Assembly: GCA_026184775.1 (NCBI GenBank)
Contig: JANCYW010000012.1
Span: 310,001 to 374,000, forward strand
Length of the DNA stretch: 64,000 bases
Direction of reading: 5' to 3'
Source of the DNA: Cyanidium caldarium
Lineage: Eukaryota; Rhodophyta; Bangiophyceae; Cyanidiales; Cyanidiaceae
The first letter of the stretch is position 1. Each line of letters begins with the position of its first letter. This document shows, piece after piece, positions 35,657 to 44,787 of this stretch. The notes beneath the pieces were generated by a model. The model did not search any database and had not been told where the DNA came from. It was given only the letters and a program-made list of their open reading frames with translations. The translations under genes were made by a program, and so were the position numbers.

Positions 35657-37819
35657 ATGGTGCGCGCGCTGCAACTGCCGGATATACGTTCGTCTTGCGC
35701 TCTCTCGCGTGAAGAATGCTTGCACCTCGGTGAGCGCGCACCGACGACGTCGGCGGTGAATCGACGCATGCTCCGCACGCACCCTCAAACGCTCTCTCAT
35801 TCTCTGGGCTTTCTCATGAACCATTCATTCTCCGCTCTCTCCAACGCTCGCCCATCACACCACCGCACGCGCCGGTTCTCGCGTTCCGCACCTCTCCGTC
35901 TACCGAACCGCCGCCGCCGACTCCATCTCTACAACTCCACCGCCGAGCCCGACGGTTCGCAACCCAATCTCTGGTCACGTGTGCGTGCACTGAAACCCGG
36001 CGAACGGGGCACGTTCCCGCTGCTGGCGCCGCGCGAGGAAATCGGTCGCTATTTCGTGGGCGAGCGACGCATCCTCGACGAGCGCACCGCCCGCTACCCT
36101 TTCCGCTCCACCGTGGAAGAACTGCTAGCCGGCGGTACCGTGGCCGTCGCCCTCCTGCCCACCAGCATGGCGTATGCGCTGGCGCTCGGGTTGCACCCGA
36201 TGGTCGGCGTGACCGCCACCGCCTGCATGGCCGCCGTGGCCGGCGCGCTGGGCGGGCGCCCCGGCATGATCAGCGGCGCATCGGGCGCGCTGCTGGTGAC
36301 ATTGGTGCCGGTGGCACGCCAGTGTGGTCCGGCCGGCATGGCGGCGGCTGTGATCGGTGCCGGCGTCCTGCAGGTGCTCTTCGGTTACTTTCGCCTAGGC
36401 AAGTTTATTCGGCTCATCTCGTACCCGACGTTTCTGGGGTTCGTCTGCGGCATGGCGGCGCTGATCGCGCAGAACCAACTGTACGCCTTTCGGGTGCTGA
36501 ATGCCGCCGAGACGACTTTGGCGGACAGCGCTGCTGGTACTGGTGCTGCTGCTGCTGCTACCTGGTTGCGTGGCGTGCCGCTGGCGCAGGCGCTGGTGGT
36601 GGCCGCGGTGGCCGCGCTAGTGACCCATTTCTGGCCGCACGCGGTGAACCGAGTGGAGCAGGCGCTGGGCAAGGCGACGCGCCTTACCGACGCTTTGCGT
36701 CTGCTGCCGTCGCCGCTGGTGGGCATGGCGGTGGCCACGGCCGTAGCCCGCGCCGCCCATCTGTCGTTGCGCACCGTCGGGGACACGCTGCGCCAGTGGT
36801 CGGTGTCGACCCCGCTGGCCGCGGCGGCCGCGGCGGCATCCCGCCCGGCATCGCTCAGCGTGGCGCACGCGCCGATGCTGTTGGGCGCGGCGGTGGCTCT
36901 GGCGCTCATTGGCCTGCTGGAATCGCTGCTGACCATGTCGGTGGTGGACGAGATCACCCAGTCACGCGGGAGCACGCGGCGCGAGTGCATCGCGCAGGGC
37001 CTCGGCAACGGAGTGGTTGGCGCGTTGAGCGGCATCGGCGGGTGCGCGCTGCTGGGCGCATCGGTGCTGAACATGAAAGCCGGCGGTCGCGGTCGCCTGT
37101 CGGCGCTCACCGCGGCGCTCCTTTTGTGGCTGTCGACGCGCGGTGCGCTGGGGGCGTTCTACAGCGTGCCCGTCGCCGCCATCGCCGGCGTGATGCTGCT
37201 GGTGGCGGTGGGCACGTTCGAGTGGAGCGCGTTCCGTTGGCTGCCCAACATACCGCGCGCCGATGCCATCAATCTGGTGGGCGTGGCCGCGGTCACCGTG
37301 TTCACCCGCAACGTGGCCGTGGCGGTGCTGGCCGGCGTGTTGTTCTCGGCGTTGGTGTTCGCCTACAAGGCGTCGCGGCGCATCTCCGTGCAAACCTACC
37401 TGTCGCAAGAGCCGGACAGCGCCGGATGGAAGGGATATCGCGTCGAGGGACCGCTCTTTTTCGGCACCGCTGATCGCTTCGGCCGCCTCTTCGCGCCCGA
37501 ACAGGACCGCCGCGACGGCCACTCGCATGTCATCATCGACCTGGCGGAGAGCCGCATCTGGGATGCGAGCGCGCTCGAGGCACTCGACAGCCTCGCCAAA
37601 CGCTACAAAGCGCTTAACATCAAGCTGCACTTGCGACATGTGTCCATGGATTCGGCGCGCCTGTTGCAAGAGGCGCGTGACAATATCGACGACAACGTGG
37701 TGGCCGAGAGCGGCACCTACTACTTTGAACGGGTGATGGCCGATTATCCGGCCAACGACAGCCGTGAAGTGGAGCACGAACTGCGCCGCATGGAGAAGCG
37801 CGAAGGGCAATCGCCGTAA
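35657..37819 (+). CDS. SulP/SLC26 anion transporter with STAS domain
   Basis: Membrane anion carrier. The SulP signature region is LLPTSMAYALALGLHPMVGVTA, followed by GRPGMISGASGALLVTLVPVA, SYPTFLGFVCGMAALIAQ, a conserved GLLESLLTMSVVDEIT and SGIGGCALLGASVLNMKAGGRGRLS. A STAS domain covers about the last 150 residues (HVIIDLAESRIWDASALEALDSL). These motifs resemble bacterial SulP proteins more than plant SULTR sulfate carriers, so sulfate, bicarbonate or another anion are all possible. ATGs occur at 35657, 35768 and 35816. The last two give Ser/His/Arg-rich presequences, so plastid envelope targeting is plausible. 720 aa from the first ATG. Confidence 0.88.
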   Translation: MVRALQLPDIRSSCALSREECLHLGERAPTTSAVNRRMLRTHPQTLSHSLGFLMNHSFSALSNARPSHHRTRRFSRSAPLRLPNRRRRLHLYNSTAEPDGSQPNLWSRVRALKPGERGTFPLLAPREEIGRYFVGERRILDERTARYPFRSTVEELLAGGTVAVALLPTSMAYALALGLHPMVGVTATACMAAVAGALGGRPGMISGASGALLVTLVPVARQCGPAGMAAAVIGAGVLQVLFGYFRLGKFIRLISYPTFLGFVCGMAALIAQNQLYAFRVLNAAETTLADSAAGTGAAAAATWLRGVPLAQALVVAAVAALVTHFWPHAVNRVEQALGKATRLTDALRLLPSPLVGMAVATAVARAAHLSLRTVGDTLRQWSVSTPLAAAAAAASRPASLSVAHAPMLLGAAVALALIGLLESLLTMSVVDEITQSRGSTRRECIAQGLGNGVVGALSGIGGCALLGASVLNMKAGGRGRLSALTAALLLWLSTRGALGAFYSVPVAAIAGVMLLVAVGTFEWSAFRWLPNIPRADAINLVGVAAVTVFTRNVAVAVLAGVLFSALVFAYKASRRISVQTYLSQEPDSAGWKGYRVEGPLFFGTADRFGRLFAPEQDRRDGHSHVIIDLAESRIWDASALEALDSLAKRYKALNIKLHLRHVSMDSARLLQEARDNIDDNVVAESGTYYFERVMADYPANDSREVEHELRRMEKREGQSP

Positions 37820-37863
37820 AGGGGTAACCACATTCGGTGCGCTCCCTGCTGACTCCTCCCCGC

Positions 37864-39075
37864 TTACCACAGCTTGTTGAGGATCTCCATCGCCACCTCG
37901 ATGGCGATCAGCGCCACGATGGCGCGCTCCACGCGGTGCGTCGACTCGCTGGTGAGCTCACTGTTAAGCAGCGCCAACGAGTCCTTCACAATGTCCATGC
38001 GCTTGTCCAGCAGGCGAGCACGCTTCTGCAGATCCACCATCTGTACGCACTGGTTGTACACCGGTTCGCGGTTGGAGTACTCCCAGAACATGTCCGGCGT
38101 GTCCAAAATGTCCGACAGCAAAGCCACCGAGTACTTGGCTATCAGCAGCTGCCCGATGCGCCGTTTGATGTCGCCAGAGGCGACGGTCTGAAAGCGACCA
38201 TGCAGCGCCAACTCCTCCGGCAGTCGACGCGTGTCCTGCACCAATCGATCGATGCCAAACTCGAACACCAGCAGCTTGGCGCTCTGCGCCAACCCGAACG
38301 ACACCGCCACCAGGCTGAGGGTGTCGGCGTAGTCTTGCAGGTAAATGCAGTCGTTGCGAAATGTGACCGGCGGGTGGTACGGCGGGAACGGCGGCGCCGG
38401 CGAGGTGCCCGCAGCGGGACGTTCCTGGTCGGCGCTCTCGGTGTCCGGCCGCAGGTGCGCCGCCTCGGATGCACCGGTGAGCGCCGCCCCGCCGGCGGAT
38501 TCCGGCGTGCTGTCGCGCGCGATGAAAAACTCAAATTCGTGGTCAAACTCCTCCAGCGCCACCGCCGACACGTACCCTGGCTGGGTATCGCAGCGTCGAG
38601 CGATGCGCAACAGTTCGCACCGCGCCTCCTCGTGCACGTCCCAGAACACCGACGCGCCCGACTCGAAGAAGAACGCGTGTCCAGTCGGCGGCGGGGTCGG
38701 ATGCGGCTGCTCGTCCGGCGCGGCCGCAACACCCACCCGAAAATGCAGCACGTCATTGGCATACTGAGTGGTGTCGATGGCGGTGATGAGCGGCATCGCC
38801 GCCAACACATCGCGCAGCTCGCTCAGGCGATACCCCGACGCCAGACAGTACGCTGCACACACGTGCGCCGCTGCCGGTTCAGGTGCCGTGCGCCCCTTGA
38901 TCTTGCGCTGTTTGTGTACTCGCATGGTCGGCGACGGCGTCGGCGGCGGCGGTAGCACCCGCGCACCCACCGAATCTGCCGAGGACGCCGTCGCGTCGGG
39001 CCGGGGAGGTGCAGCGGCCTCCTTGGAAGCAACGCCCTCCCTAGCGCCCTCGTTCGAGGCCGATGAAGCGGCCAT
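37864..39075 (-). CDS. RMD1/RMND1-type DUF155 protein
   Basis: Member of the RMD1/SIF2/RMND1 family (DUF155), proteins with a C-terminal membrane anchor linked to mitochondrial translation or spindle functions in other eukaryotes. Family blocks include CAAYCLASGYRLSELRDVL, FFFESGASVFWDVHEEA, DCIYLQDYADTLSLVAVSFGLAQSAKLLVFE, RIGQLLIAKYSVALLSDILDTPDMFWEY and LDKRMDIVKDSLALLNSEL. The protein ends in a hydrophobic helix (AIVALIAIEVAMEILNKLW). The start is taken as the ATG at 39075, giving 403 aa. The frame continues upstream to 39705 but there it overlaps the AMBRA1-like gene. The N-terminal 50 residues are Ala/Pro-rich. Confidence 0.9.
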   Translation of the reverse strand: MAASSASNEGAREGVASKEAAAPPRPDATASSADSVGARVLPPPPTPSPTMRVHKQRKIKGRTAPEPAAAHVCAAYCLASGYRLSELRDVLAAMPLITAIDTTQYANDVLHFRVGVAAAPDEQPHPTPPPTGHAFFFESGASVFWDVHEEARCELLRIARRCDTQPGYVSAVALEEFDHEFEFFIARDSTPESAGGAALTGASEAAHLRPDTESADQERPAAGTSPAPPFPPYHPPVTFRNDCIYLQDYADTLSLVAVSFGLAQSAKLLVFEFGIDRLVQDTRRLPEELALHGRFQTVASGDIKRRIGQLLIAKYSVALLSDILDTPDMFWEYSNREPVYNQCVQMVDLQKRARLLDKRMDIVKDSLALLNSELTSESTHRVERAIVALIAIEVAMEILNKLW

Positions 39076-39496
39076 CAAGCGCCTCCCGTTTTCATAAGGT
39101 GTCTCCACACACGATTCCGGTGCCTCAAGTCGCGTTGGCCACGCTCTGGCCAGCGTCCCGATCGGTGGCCACCGATCGGAGAGCGCTCCCCGCCACAGAC
39201 CTCCGCGTGCCCTCGTCACCAGCCCGCCGCGGAATTCCCGCACCCATTCACCTCGCGCAACACCTCTCACTTGGTGCCATAACACCCGATGCACCCAACG
39301 CACTGCCCGGTGCATGCAAACGGTCTGCCCGACGACAACCGCCCTCGCATCGTCTGCGACTCGCGCCCCCCCTCCATCCCGAGGGTTCCCCCGTTCCGCG
39401 CGCGCGGTCACAAGCGCGCCGCGCACCGTGAAGCATGTCTCCCGGACGGGAGACAGTCCACGCCCAGAGCGACCGGCGGACACGCAGGAGAGACGT
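39076..39496. other. Intergenic region upstream of the DUF155 gene
   Basis: 421 bp between two minus-strand genes. No supported ORF or motif. Confidence 0.4.
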
Positions 39497-41185
39497 TTAC
39501 CACACGCACCGGATATCGCCGCGCTGGGTGCCGTAGACGATACCGGCGGCGACACTGAGGTTGCCGTGTCGGTTGGGAAGAAAGAGGGCGCAGTTGACTT
39601 CGTCCGGCAGTTGGTCGTCGTCTGCCGGCGGAGGCGTGCAGAGCGTGCGGGAAATGCCTGTGGCGGTGGCGGTGGTGTCGATGACCCGAACGCACCACAT
39701 GGCACCGGTGTACCGATCTATGCGGTACAGCTCAAAGACTGGGAATGCGGTGCCATCCGCGGCCCGATATCGGTCGAGCGGGTCGCGAAAACTGTATCCG
39801 GCCAGCAGATGCAGATATCGCGGCGATTCGGCACCGCCGTCGGTGTCGGCTGCCTGGCTGGCCAGGGAGAGGCGCAAATTGGTGAGCGCGCGACACCGGG
39901 GCGCATCCAGCGGTGCGCTGGCGCACGCGCTCAGCTCGGGCGCTGTCCCGGCTTCTTTTCTGCTTGCCCTCCCGGGCAAGGCAGTGGGGTACATTCCAGG
40001 CGGTCCGGGCGCCGACCGGCGCCATTCATACAACACCAGATGTGCCGATGACGCGTCATCGCCCCCGACACGGTCCACGACGTGCTCCGACGGCGATGGC
40101 GAGTGCGTGCAGCGACACACCGCCAGAAAGTGCCCGCCGTCGGACACCGCCACTCCAGCCTCGTTGTAGGCGATCACCTGCGGTATGCGGGCCAGCAGTG
40201 TCGCTGCGGGCGCTCCATCGGCATCCTCCATGCGCGGTGTGGGCGACGTCTCGCCGACCAGCGGATAGGCGTAGAATCGAGCGTCCAGGGTGAACGGCAC
40301 GGTCGCCGCACCGCTGCCCGGCGCCGCCGCCCCAGTGCGGGGCGTGGGCGGCGGAGTGGCCGGCGATCGCACGCCCACCATCATCCACCCGCCCGAGCGC
40401 GGGATGCGTATCAGGTGGATGGGTTGGTCGACGCGCAAACACAGACGAGTGTTGGCAGAGCGATCGGCGACAGCGGTGGTGGCGGTGGCCCCTGCTGGGA
40501 GCGGCATCGTCACCGCTCCATCGCTCACCGTCGCCGTCGGCGCTGCGCGAACTGCATCCTGCACGGCCCCCTGCTCCACCGCATCTGCCCGCCACGTCCA
40601 TGCCAACACCCGGTCGCGCGCCGCCAACAATACCTGCTCGCCGCCCGGGTCAAACACGACACAACTGATGCTGATCGGTGTCGGCGTCGGTGATCGCTCG
40701 GTGCCGGGCTGCACCACCCACAGGCGGGCCACGCATACCGGCCCACGCCACACACGGCATTCGCCGCCCAGACAACCGCTCACCACCACCTCTCGGTCGT
40801 GCGGGTGATAGCGCACGCTCCATGGAGTGCGTGGGTGCCCGCGCAGCTCGTGCCGCAGCCGCCACGCGCTTGCCGGAGGGGCAGACACCCGAAGTGGCAG
40901 CTGCGCTCCCCCACCCTCGGTATCGACCACCGCAGCCGTACGCTCGAAGACGCGCACCGAGTGATCCCCGTGCGTCGACGCAAAGCGCGTCCCACAACCC
41001 GACAGACTCATAGCTATCGTGCTGCGCACCGCGTCTCGTGACTGACCGTCCAAGTCGAGCGCCACCGCTTCGGTAACCGCATGGCCGCCCGCCTGCAACA
41101 CCGCGCGCTCCCACTCGGACAGCGTCGGCGTCCACGCTCGCGCTCTGGCGCTACACTCTCGCTCCCGCACCTCACGCACCAACAT
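39497..41185 (-). CDS. AMBRA1-like WD-repeat protein
   Basis: Beta-propeller protein of the AMBRA1 (DCAF3) type, which in animals is a CUL4-DDB1 substrate receptor acting in autophagy and cyclin D turnover. The N-terminal WD block matches well: STIAMSLSGCGTRFASTHGDHSVRVF, HELRGHPRTPWSVRYHPHDREVVVSGCLGGECRVWRG and CVVFDPGGEQVLLAARDRVLAW. The C-terminal part returns to propeller-like strands (YLHLLAGYSFRD, then EVNCALFLPN and AAGIVYGTQRGDIRCVW), as in plant AMBRA1-like proteins. The long central region of the human protein is absent. ATG at 41185; 562 aa. Divergent from adenylate kinase, 241 bp apart. Confidence 0.75.
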   Translation of the reverse strand: MLVREVRERECSARARAWTPTLSEWERAVLQAGGHAVTEAVALDLDGQSRDAVRSTIAMSLSGCGTRFASTHGDHSVRVFERTAAVVDTEGGGAQLPLRVSAPPASAWRLRHELRGHPRTPWSVRYHPHDREVVVSGCLGGECRVWRGPVCVARLWVVQPGTERSPTPTPISISCVVFDPGGEQVLLAARDRVLAWTWRADAVEQGAVQDAVRAAPTATVSDGAVTMPLPAGATATTAVADRSANTRLCLRVDQPIHLIRIPRSGGWMMVGVRSPATPPPTPRTGAAAPGSGAATVPFTLDARFYAYPLVGETSPTPRMEDADGAPAATLLARIPQVIAYNEAGVAVSDGGHFLAVCRCTHSPSPSEHVVDRVGGDDASSAHLVLYEWRRSAPGPPGMYPTALPGRASRKEAGTAPELSACASAPLDAPRCRALTNLRLSLASQAADTDGGAESPRYLHLLAGYSFRDPLDRYRAADGTAFPVFELYRIDRYTGAMWCVRVIDTTATATGISRTLCTPPPADDDQLPDEVNCALFLPNRHGNLSVAAGIVYGTQRGDIRCVW

Positions 41186-41382
41186 TCATCGCTTCCGTAC
41201 ACGATCAGGTCGGGCCATGGATTGTCCAGACCCGTTGTGTTGGCGGTCGCCGACAGCAACACGGTCCCGCCAACCTCTCACCGTCCGCCCAGCGCAGGTG
41301 TCTTGTCGCCGCCGCGTTCGTCGCTGCTTCGACGCGGCCAACGCGTTTCCGGTGGTTGGGCGGCCCGGTGCTGCAACTCGGT

Positions 41383-41403
41383 GAGAGAGAGAGAGAGAGA
41401 GAG
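41383..41403. repeat. (GA)n microsatellite in the adenylate kinase leader
   Basis: About ten GA units ending 23 bp before the adenylate kinase ATG, so probably in the 5' UTR or core promoter. Confidence 0.9.
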
Positions 41404-41426
41404 CAGCGCGAGGGCTCGCGACGATC

Positions 41427-42293
41427 ATGTCACCCGCATCCGAGGCGCTGGGAGAGGTGTCCACCGAGGAGCTGGTGCAAGAACTGGAACGGCGGTTAGG
41501 ACTGGACGGCGGCGGTGGACAGGGCGGTGCGGCCGCTCCCGGCGCGCACCGTCCCGAAGCGGTGCAACGAAGAGGCGTCATCCTGATCGGACCGCCGGGA
41601 AGCGGCAAGGGCACTCAGGCGCCGCTGATGAAGGACAAGCTGTGTTATTGCCAGTTATCCACCGGTGATATGCTGCGCGCGGCGGTGGCCTCCGGCAGCG
41701 AGCTGGGTCGCGAGGCCAAGAAAGTGATGGACGCGGGCGGTCTGGTGAGCGACTCGGTGGTGCTGGGGCTGGTGCGAGAGAACCTGCGACGACCTGAGTG
41801 TGCAAAGGGATTCATTCTGGACGGCTTTCCGCGCACACTGCAACAGGCGCAGATGCTGGATGCGTTGGTGGGTGAGGAGCCGGGCACCTCGCTGACGGCG
41901 GTGCTCAACTTTGCCGTGGACGACGAGCAGCTGGTGAAGCGCATCACCGGCCGCCTGTTTCATCCTACCAGCGGTCGCTCGTACCACACCGAGTTCAACC
42001 CGCCGCAGCAGCCGATGCGCGATGATGTCACCGGCGAGCCGCTGGTGCAGCGGTCGGACGACAACGAGGAGACGTTGCAGAAGCGGCTGGCGGCGTTTCA
42101 CGAGAGCACTCGCCCGGTTCTGGACTATTACCGACAGCGCGGCATCCTGTTCCAGATCGATGCCGGTCAGGAGATCGACAAGGTGCGCCAGCAGTGGAGT
42201 CGGGCGCTGGGCGTGGAGACCGCAGAGCCAGCCGCAGCACCGTCGACGCACGCCGCACGAGACGAGGCGCCGGTGCAAGCAGCGAATCCATAG
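41427..42293 (+). CDS. ADK: Adenylate kinase (long form, AK2-like)
   Basis: Interconverts ATP plus AMP and two ADP. The P-loop [10 protein letters not shown] is at 55-63, followed by [18 protein letters not shown] (AMP binding), [14 protein letters not shown] and a full LID domain ([19 protein letters not shown], then [22 protein letters not shown]). The LID has no zinc Cys cluster, as in eukaryotic cytosolic or intermembrane-space enzymes. A 45-residue N-terminal extension is acidic and then Gly-rich, so it does not look like an organelle presequence. The C-terminus adds an Ala/Pro-rich tail. ATG at 41427; 288 aa. Divergent from the AMBRA1-like gene. Confidence 0.95.
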   Translation: MSPASEALGEVSTEELVQELERRLGLDGGGGQGGAAAPGAHRPEAVQRRGVILIGPPGSGKGTQAPLMKDKLCYCQLSTGDMLRAAVASGSELGREAKKVMDAGGLVSDSVVLGLVRENLRRPECAKGFILDGFPRTLQQAQMLDALVGEEPGTSLTAVLNFAVDDEQLVKRITGRLFHPTSGRSYHTEFNPPQQPMRDDVTGEPLVQRSDDNEETLQKRLAAFHESTRPVLDYYRQRGILFQIDAGQEIDKVRQQWSRALGVETAEPAAAPSTHAARDEAPVQAANP

Positions 42294-42403
42294 GTAAATG
42301 GAAGGAGCAGGTAGGTTGCGCGCACGCAAGACGCGACTGCATATCGTGACTGCTGGCGTACCTCGGTAGCCACATCAACACGCATCGCATCTCTTCCCTT
42401 CTC

Positions 42404-43855
42404 TCAGGGCAGCTGCTCGCACCAGGCGATGCCGTGGTAGGCGACGCGCTCCCGTTGCGCATCGCTGACGTGGGCTAGCACGGCGCGCTTCTTGGTGGCC
42501 ACGCCCAGTCGTCCCAGGCTGATCATATCCCGCGGGTGCAGGACGGTGCGCGCCTCCAGCACGATGATGCAGAGGCCGGCGTGAAAGAGGCACGGATCGT
42601 GGGCGTACGCCAAAAAGTCCGCCCCGAATTTGTTGCCGTTGGTCAAGTAAAACCCGCGTCGCCACAGATCCCGAAACACCACAAACTGACTGGAGCGCAG
42701 GGTGCTCTGCCAGGCGGGTGAACGGCGCAACTCGGTCGCCCGTAATACTTTTGCGCGCCGCGCATCCAGCGGTTCGTACGGGGCGCGCTCTCGTCGCACC
42801 CGCACGTGGTACGGCCGCGGCGACCGCTCGGCAGCCTGGCGAGACGAAGAGGAACGGGTGCATTGGGATGCAGTAGAGGACTCAGTCGCGTCGGGCGGCA
42901 TGGGCGATGTGGCGTTCGTCCCGTGCTTCCCAAACGTCCACGGCCGCAAGATCGCCGTCCAAACGTGGGCGATGCCGGCCAGCGGCCGCCCGAGCGCAGG
43001 CAACCACCCCACTGTCCACCGCCACCGCCACCACCACCGCGGTAGCCACTGCGCTTGGCCGTCGGCGTTACCGACGCGTTGTCTTTTGGGAGCGCCTCCG
43101 CCTCCATCCACTCCAACCTCCTGCCCGGCATCGGCCCGGGCTCCCTCTCGCCTGCGTCGTCTCCGCAGACGCATCTCCTCCTCGGCCATAAAGCGCAACC
43201 GCCGCATCTCCGTCTGGCGCTCTTCCTGCTGTCGCTGCTCGGCTGCCGCCGCCTCCCGCTCCGCCATAAACACCTGCACGTGCGCGTCGTCCACCGCCGC
43301 GTAGGCGTCTGCCGGCCGCGGGTGCAACTGCAAGAACCCCGCCAGCACCCCCGCGGCCACCTCGTACCGGCTCAGCGCCAGCGGCAACGACAGAAACTGA
43401 TTCTGACTGGCGTGATTCGACGCGCAACCGACCCACTCGCCCATGATGCGGTGCTGAGTTCGCAGTCGTTCGGCGGCCGCGGCGCTCCACACGTAGAAAG
43501 CGTCCGGACCGGCCTCTATCACCGGGATCGCCGCCTCTTCCTCTTGCGGCGACTCCGGGTTGTCATGTTGTTCGATGCGCTCCAATTCGTCGGGAATGGG
43601 TGGGAAAAGAGGTGGATCGGAGGAGGGTCTGCGCTGGGGCGCCGAGCAACACCACCTGGAGAGACGACGTGACGGCGCACGGAACCGCCGTGGTGAGCCG
43701 CGGGCGAGGGGACCGCGCGGACGAATCGGCCCAAGGCGCGCATGAACGTGGGCAAGCAGGAGACGGCCGCGAATGGTCCACCAGATACGACGGGAGCACA
43801 GGTAATACATGATAGATAGGTGCGGCTGAGCATGCAGCACAGCGCTGTGCTTCAT
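42404..43855 (-). CDS. SEN34: tRNA-splicing endonuclease subunit SEN34
   Basis: Catalytic subunit that cuts the 3' splice site of pre-tRNA introns. The nuclease domain is at the C-terminus: FVVFRDLWRRGFYLTNGNKFGADFLAYAHDPCLFHAG with the catalytic Tyr and His, then the Lys in RLGVATKKRAVLAHV. The N-terminal SEN34 domain is also present (AFYVWSAAAAERLRTQHRIMGEWVG, then NQFLSLPLALSRYEVAAGVL). They are joined by a charged coiled coil (EREAAAAEQRQQEERQTEMRR) and a long basic linker. About 110 residues precede the first domain and are basic, which could tether the enzyme to mitochondria as in yeast. ATG at 43855 (483 aa); another at 43810. Confidence 0.88.
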   Translation of the reverse strand: MKHSAVLHAQPHLSIMYYLCSRRIWWTIRGRLLLAHVHARLGPIRPRGPLARGSPRRFRAPSRRLSRWCCSAPQRRPSSDPPLFPPIPDELERIEQHDNPESPQEEEAAIPVIEAGPDAFYVWSAAAAERLRTQHRIMGEWVGCASNHASQNQFLSLPLALSRYEVAAGVLAGFLQLHPRPADAYAAVDDAHVQVFMAEREAAAAEQRQQEERQTEMRRLRFMAEEEMRLRRRRRREGARADAGQEVGVDGGGGAPKRQRVGNADGQAQWLPRWWWRWRWTVGWLPALGRPLAGIAHVWTAILRPWTFGKHGTNATSPMPPDATESSTASQCTRSSSSRQAAERSPRPYHVRVRRERAPYEPLDARRAKVLRATELRRSPAWQSTLRSSQFVVFRDLWRRGFYLTNGNKFGADFLAYAHDPCLFHAGLCIIVLEARTVLHPRDMISLGRLGVATKKRAVLAHVSDAQRERVAYHGIAWCEQLP

Positions 43856-43917
43856 GCACTTGGCTCTCCATCTTTCTCCCGCCGTACTCACATTCTCTAC
43901 TTTGCTTCACTGGCCGC

Positions 43918-44613
43918 TCACAGCTCGTTCTTGTCTGCGCGCGGTGCCGTGAGCTCGCCGCAGTCCACGATCATCACCCTCTTCTTCGGTGTGCCAGCGG
44001 GCGTGCCCACTTGCTCCAGCTGCTGCAGCACCTGCAGCGACGCGTCATCCAGCACACGACCGAACACCACGTGCTTGCCGTCCAGCCAGGGCGCCTCCTT
44101 GAAGAGGATGAAAAACTGCGACGAGCCGGTGTGCGGGCCGGCATTGGCCATCGACAGGTATCCGCGGCCGACGTGCTTCACCTTGAAGTTCTCGTCGGGC
44201 ATGCGCGGTTTGCCGTCGGCGCACACTCCGCCCATGCCGTTGCCCAGGGTGGTGTCGCCCATTTGCGCCATGAAGCCGGGTATGATGCGGTGGCTCGGGG
44301 TGTCGCGGTACCCGCGGCCGCGCCCTTGCGCATCGCCCACACCCTCATTCCGCGCCAGCTTTAAAAAGTTTTGCACCGTGCGCGGCACCGCGTTACCGAA
44401 CAGTCCCACTTGGACGCGCCCGATCCGCTTGCCGTCGACGGCAAACTCCAGGTACGCCCGGTGCGTGATCACCTCCCAGCGGTGGGTCGCGGCGACGGCC
44501 GCCGAGGCCGCCTCCACGTTGAGAGACAGAGCGCAACGCCATGAAAGATAGGGATAAACGAGAGCCAGAAGGAGGAGGATCCGCACGAGAGAGGAGGCGG
44601 CTTGTCGCGACAT
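43918..44613 (-). CDS. ER cyclophilin (peptidyl-prolyl isomerase B type)
   Basis: Cyclophilin of the secretory pathway. The ATG at 44613 gives 231 aa with a signal peptide (SSLVRILLLLALVYPYLSW) and a mature cyclophilin domain: SHRIIPGFMAQMGD, NEN-like DENFKVKH, GYLSMANAGPHTGSSQFFI with the active-site Gln, and WLDGKHVVFGRVL. The active-site Arg is in HRIIPGF. The last four residues are KNEL, a variant of the ER-retrieval signal KDEL. The frame continues above the ATG to 44775 but has no targeting logic there. It follows MCM3 in the same direction. Confidence 0.93.
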   Translation of the reverse strand: MSRQAASSLVRILLLLALVYPYLSWRCALSLNVEAASAAVAATHRWEVITHRAYLEFAVDGKRIGRVQVGLFGNAVPRTVQNFLKLARNEGVGDAQGRGRGYRDTPSHRIIPGFMAQMGDTTLGNGMGGVCADGKPRMPDENFKVKHVGRGYLSMANAGPHTGSSQFFILFKEAPWLDGKHVVFGRVLDDASLQVLQQLEQVGTPAGTPKKRVMIVDCGELTAPRADKNEL

Positions 44614-44787
44614 CGGCCGACGTCGCCGAGTGGTCGTTGCACAGTTTCGAATACCGAAACCGTGCCGGAGGTCTTCACGGCAACAAGGCGCCCGACTGGG
44701 CGCGCGGTTTTCAGTCGCATTCGTTCGCTGTCTATAGATGGCACGTGATGCGATGCGCATGGCCAGTTCGGTCACAGTCCGACGCTC

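Noticed and set aside
35359-35824. Minus-strand ORFs across the 58-bp repeat
   Set aside because: Their repeated peptide segments only reflect the DNA duplication; composition is Arg/Ala-rich and no domain is seen.
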